Under the pieces are notes generated by a model, which was not told where the DNA came from, ran no database searches, and worked only from the letters and a program-made list of their open reading frames with translations. The position numbers and the translations under genes are program-made. From NCBI GenBank assembly GCA_037439705.1, contig JBBIVP010000091.1, positions 1 to 8,286 of the forward strand: DNA of 8,286 nucleotides. The letters are read 5' to 3'. The DNA is from JBBIVP01 sp037439705 [NCBI: bacterium]. GTDB lineage: Bacteria; JBBIVP01. Shown here in pieces: positions 6,180 through 8,286 of this stretch (the first letter of the stretch is position 1; each line of letters begins with the position of its first letter).

Positions 6180-8072
6180 CTACCCTGTCCCTCCAAAGAG
6201 TTTCAAAGCTGCTTCAGAAACCCTTCCGTTTTTAAGTGCTGTATGAAATTTTTTTTCCAGCCACCTCCTTCCTTTCTTTTGTATTAAAAAAGAAAAAAGT
6301 CTTTCAAGAAATTCGCCCGATGGATTTTCAAATCCTGCAAGGAAAACAGAAGTAGGAAGGTTCATTTCCTTCAACTTTTCAAATGCCTTTTCAGAAACTA
6401 TGGGGCTTTTATCCTTCAACATGAGGGAAAGATAGTAAAGGCATTCTTTTCTGGGAAGTAGATGAGAATTCTCAATGGCAAGTACCTTTATCCAGTCATC
6501 AGGGTCATTGAATGCAGATTGAAAATAGGAAAGATTATCCTTCACATTCTTTAAAAGCCCATTATATGCCTCTTTACGAACATAAGGGGCTTCGTCAAAT
6601 CTCAAAACTTCAAGAAACTTTAAAAATTCTTTTTTCCTCGTTTTTGATAGGGAAGCTGCAATTTTTTCTCTTATATCCCTGTCAGGGTGGTTTATGAAAA
6701 ACGAAATTCTATTGATGAGCCAGTTTGGAAATTTTTTTGAATGTGTGGCAAGCTCTATTGCGATAGAAAAAAAATCCTTCTCAAGTTTTCCACCAAGAGA
6801 AGAGAGTTTTTTCAGAGCAATCCCAGGAAATTTCTTGCCTATTTCAATTAGTGCTTCCCTCAAAAGGGCTCTCGGAAGTTTTTTTGAGAGTTCCTCATAT
6901 TTTTCTATTATAAAATCAAAGGCGGCCTCTCCCCCGACCTTTTTTATAACCATAAGTGAAGCTATGCTTAATTCCGTGTCACTGGCTAAAAGATTTTCAA
7001 GACACTCTTCATGACATGAATCAACTTCCAGAACTTCTATAATTCTCATCACGAGGATTTTAAGGTCTACTTTTTTTGAGGAATTAAGGAGCAGGGGGAA
7101 GGAATCCGATGAGAGAAAGGAAAAGGGAACCGCTTTTTTTTCAACTTCCATCTGAATTTCTTCTGTTATTTCAAGCATCTTCTCAAAAAATTCTTTCCTT
7201 TCAATGAAACAGAGGAAGTAAAGGAGGAAAAGCCTCTCTTCATCGTTTGACCCCTCAAAGGCAACAATTATCTCTTTTATATCAAGACTTTTAGAAGCAT
7301 TTTTCACATAATTTATTCTTGACCTCTCTTTTGTAGAAAGAATGATTTTAACAATAGATTTTATTCCTTCTTTTATGGAAATGGGTTTCTTTGTTTTTTT
7401 CAAAACATCAAAAATGTATCTAATAGCAGACCCTTTTTTTGTGGTACCAAGGTATTTTAGACACACTGGCTCCAGCGATGGTTCTTTTATAAACTCCAAA
7501 ACAAGTTTTGGATTTAAAGAAATTCCTCTATTTCCTAAGGATGTGAGTGCATCTATTACTGCATAAATTTCGCCTGTATTTCCTTTCAGATTTTTTAAAA
7601 GGCTTTTTTTTGCAGAAAGCGTTCCTATGTTTCCAAGACCTTCTATCGCTGCAAACCGGATGTTTGGATTATGATGCTTAAGTAGTTTTTCTAAATATGG
7701 GGTCGCTGATTCAATTTTTTTTATATTCACAGCCTCTATGAGAAATTTCAAAATCTCTTCATTCTTTTCTTCCTTCAATTTTTTCAAAACAAATGGAGAA
7801 AGGAATTCCATCAATTCAATAAGGATTTCAAAGGATGCATTCCTTCTGTTTGCATCTTCCTCATCCATCAACCCTTTATATATCTCAGCGAAAGCCTCCT
7901 CTTTCTTGATTTTGCCATTTTTTACAGATTCTATTAATTTCTCTTCCGCGACCTTTCTCAATCTCCAGCTGTCGCTTTTAAGAAGGTTCCAGAGTTCATC
8001 TTTCCTTTCAACAATTAAATCATCTCTAAGGGATGATATTTCAATTATCTTTTTTTCCTTTGAATCCTCCAC
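6180..8072 (-). CDS. Large HEAT-repeat protein, probable scaffold linked to the chemosensory genes
   Basis: The 630-residue protein is almost entirely helical, with degenerate HEAT-type helical pairs. The clearest units are near residues 33-48 (SDSWRLRKVAEEKLIE), 70-87, 133-150 (HHNPNIRFAAIEGLGNIG), 461-477 (HPDRDIREKIAASLSK), 493-508 (DEAPYVRKEAYNGLLK), 522-536 (NDPDDWIKVLAIENS) and 554-570. The middle (about 190-450) keeps the helical pattern but is more diverged. No catalytic motif, signal peptide or membrane segment is seen, so a cytosolic protein-binding solenoid is the best reading. The GTG start at 8072 is forced: an in-frame TAA lies two codons upstream and the next Met is residue 69. 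No strong Shine-Dalgarno sequence is seen. It sits three bases before cheR, which suggests a role with CheR/CheB. HEAT-like proteins occur in some non-enteric chemosensory clusters, for example in Myxococcus, but direct homology is not shown here. Confidence 0.85.
   Translation of the reverse strand: MEDSKEKKIIEISSLRDDLIVERKDELWNLLKSDSWRLRKVAEEKLIESVKNGKIKKEEAFAEIYKGLMDEEDANRRNASFEILIELMEFLSPFVLKKLKEEKNEEILKFLIEAVNIKKIESATPYLEKLLKHHNPNIRFAAIEGLGNIGTLSAKKSLLKNLKGNTGEIYAVIDALTSLGNRGISLNPKLVLEFIKEPSLEPVCLKYLGTTKKGSAIRYIFDVLKKTKKPISIKEGIKSIVKIILSTKERSRINYVKNASKSLDIKEIIVAFEGSNDEERLFLLYFLCFIERKEFFEKMLEITEEIQMEVEKKAVPFSFLSSDSFPLLLNSSKKVDLKILVMRIIEVLEVDSCHEECLENLLASDTELSIASLMVIKKVGGEAAFDFIIEKYEELSKKLPRALLREALIEIGKKFPGIALKKLSSLGGKLEKDFFSIAIELATHSKKFPNWLINRISFFINHPDRDIREKIAASLSKTRKKEFLKFLEVLRFDEAPYVRKEAYNGLLKNVKDNLSYFQSAFNDPDDWIKVLAIENSHLLPRKECLYYLSLMLKDKSPIVSEKAFEKLKEMNLPTSVFLAGFENPSGEFLERLFSFLIQKKGRRWLEKKFHTALKNGRVSEAALKLFGGTG
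6183..6194 (-). promoter_or_regulatory. Shine-Dalgarno region for cheR
   Basis: Read on the minus strand this is GGAGGGACAGGG, in the last codons of the HEAT-repeat gene. The AGGG at 6186-6183 has the better spacing (six bases) to ATG 6176, while the GGAGGG is about twelve bases away. It supports the chosen cheR start. Confidence 0.5.
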
Positions 8073-8075
8073 TTT

Positions 8076-8286
8076 TTACATCAATCCCATTTCTTTTTTC
8101 TTCTTTTCTATGAATTGTTTTATGGTTTCCTCAAGGAAGTTATATTTATTCCTTATGTGTTCTGGCACCCTTTCCTCATAGAGTTTTCTACCCTCCTGGA
8201 GTTCCTTTTCAAGGAGTTTATAAAAATTGCCTTCTCTTATTCCTTTTTCTACAAATTGCTTGTTATATAGTTCATTTTCTGAAATT
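8076..8286 (-). CDS. C-terminal part of an unrecognised charged helical protein (partial, 5' end outside window)
   Basis: The minus-strand frame is open from the right edge to a TAA at 8078-8076 and gives 69 codons. The visible protein is rich in Glu, Lys and Tyr (for example NFYKLLEKELQEGRKLYEER) and ends in a run of lysines, EKKKKEMGLM. It looks helical, perhaps coiled-coil. It ends three bases before the GTG of the HEAT-repeat gene, in the same reading frame, so it belongs to the same operon. I do not recognise a family. Being first in line with HEAT-cheR-cheB it may be part of the chemosensory system, but that rests on position only. Confidence 0.65.
   Translation of the reverse strand, partial: ISENELYNKQFVEKGIREGNFYKLLEKELQEGRKLYEERVPEHIRNKYNFLEETIKQFIEKKKKEMGLM

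Noticed and set aside
7134-7141. Runs of eight identical bases inside genes (4972-4979 in cheB, 6767-6774 and 7134-7141 in the HEAT gene) as phase-variation tracts.
   Set aside because: All reading frames are intact, runs of A/T this long are common in AT-rich lysine/phenylalanine-rich genes, and none sits near a start codon where switching would be most telling.
7738-8181. A plus-strand open frame of 147 codons and similar long frames opposite the HEAT and cheB genes.
   Set aside because: They lie antisense to well-supported genes, have biased Ser/Phe-rich products that mirror Glu/Lys-rich proteins on the other strand, and show no family motif or ribosome-binding site.

Overview
This is a compact, AT-rich bacterial window (about 35-40% GC by eye) with almost no intergenic DNA. 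It holds nine complete genes and two genes cut by the window edges, arranged as two convergent, operon-like blocks. Arginine codons are mostly AGA/AGG and isoleucine ATA is common. That fits a low-GC, non-enteric bacterium, possibly from a poorly sampled or thermophilic lineage, but the sequence does not fix the phylum. I see no tRNA, rRNA, CRISPR array, transposase or insertion sequence, and base composition looks uniform, so nothing suggests recent transfer.

Block 1 (plus strand, 1-4277). The window opens with the last codons of a probable sigma-70-family factor. A small soluble zinc-finger anti-sigma factor overlaps it by four bases (GTGA). Then come a TldE/PmbA-like protein (the non-catalytic half of the TldD/E protease), a short FHA phosphothreonine-binding protein, a membrane protein with an N-terminal double-CxxC zinc ribbon fused to an RDD domain, a bifunctional BirA (HTH plus biotin-protein ligase, TTG start), and a type III pantothenate kinase (CoaX). 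Gaps are -14 to +48 nt, so one transcript with translational coupling is likely. The block pairs a regulatory switch (sigma/anti-sigma, FHA) with cofactor housekeeping (biotin attachment, first step of CoA synthesis).

Block 2 (minus strand, 8286-4274). Reading from right to left: the C-terminus of an unrecognised, charged helical protein, a 630-residue HEAT-repeat protein, the chemoreceptor methyltransferase CheR, and the receptor methylesterase CheB. CheR and CheB are the opposing enzymes of receptor adaptation. All recognisable active-site residues are present. The HEAT protein directly upstream is likely a scaffold or interaction partner for this chemosensory system. No CheA, CheW, CheY or receptor gene is visible, so the rest of the pathway must lie beyond the right edge or elsewhere.

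The two blocks meet tail to tail with their stop codons interleaved (coaX and cheB share four bases) and no convincing terminator. The points most worth a second look are the HEAT-CheR-CheB module, the HEAT gene lying in the same frame as its upstream neighbour across a single TAA, the three-residue-shorter CheR beta-loop, the soluble RsrA-like anti-sigma factor, and the TldE gene without a visible TldD.
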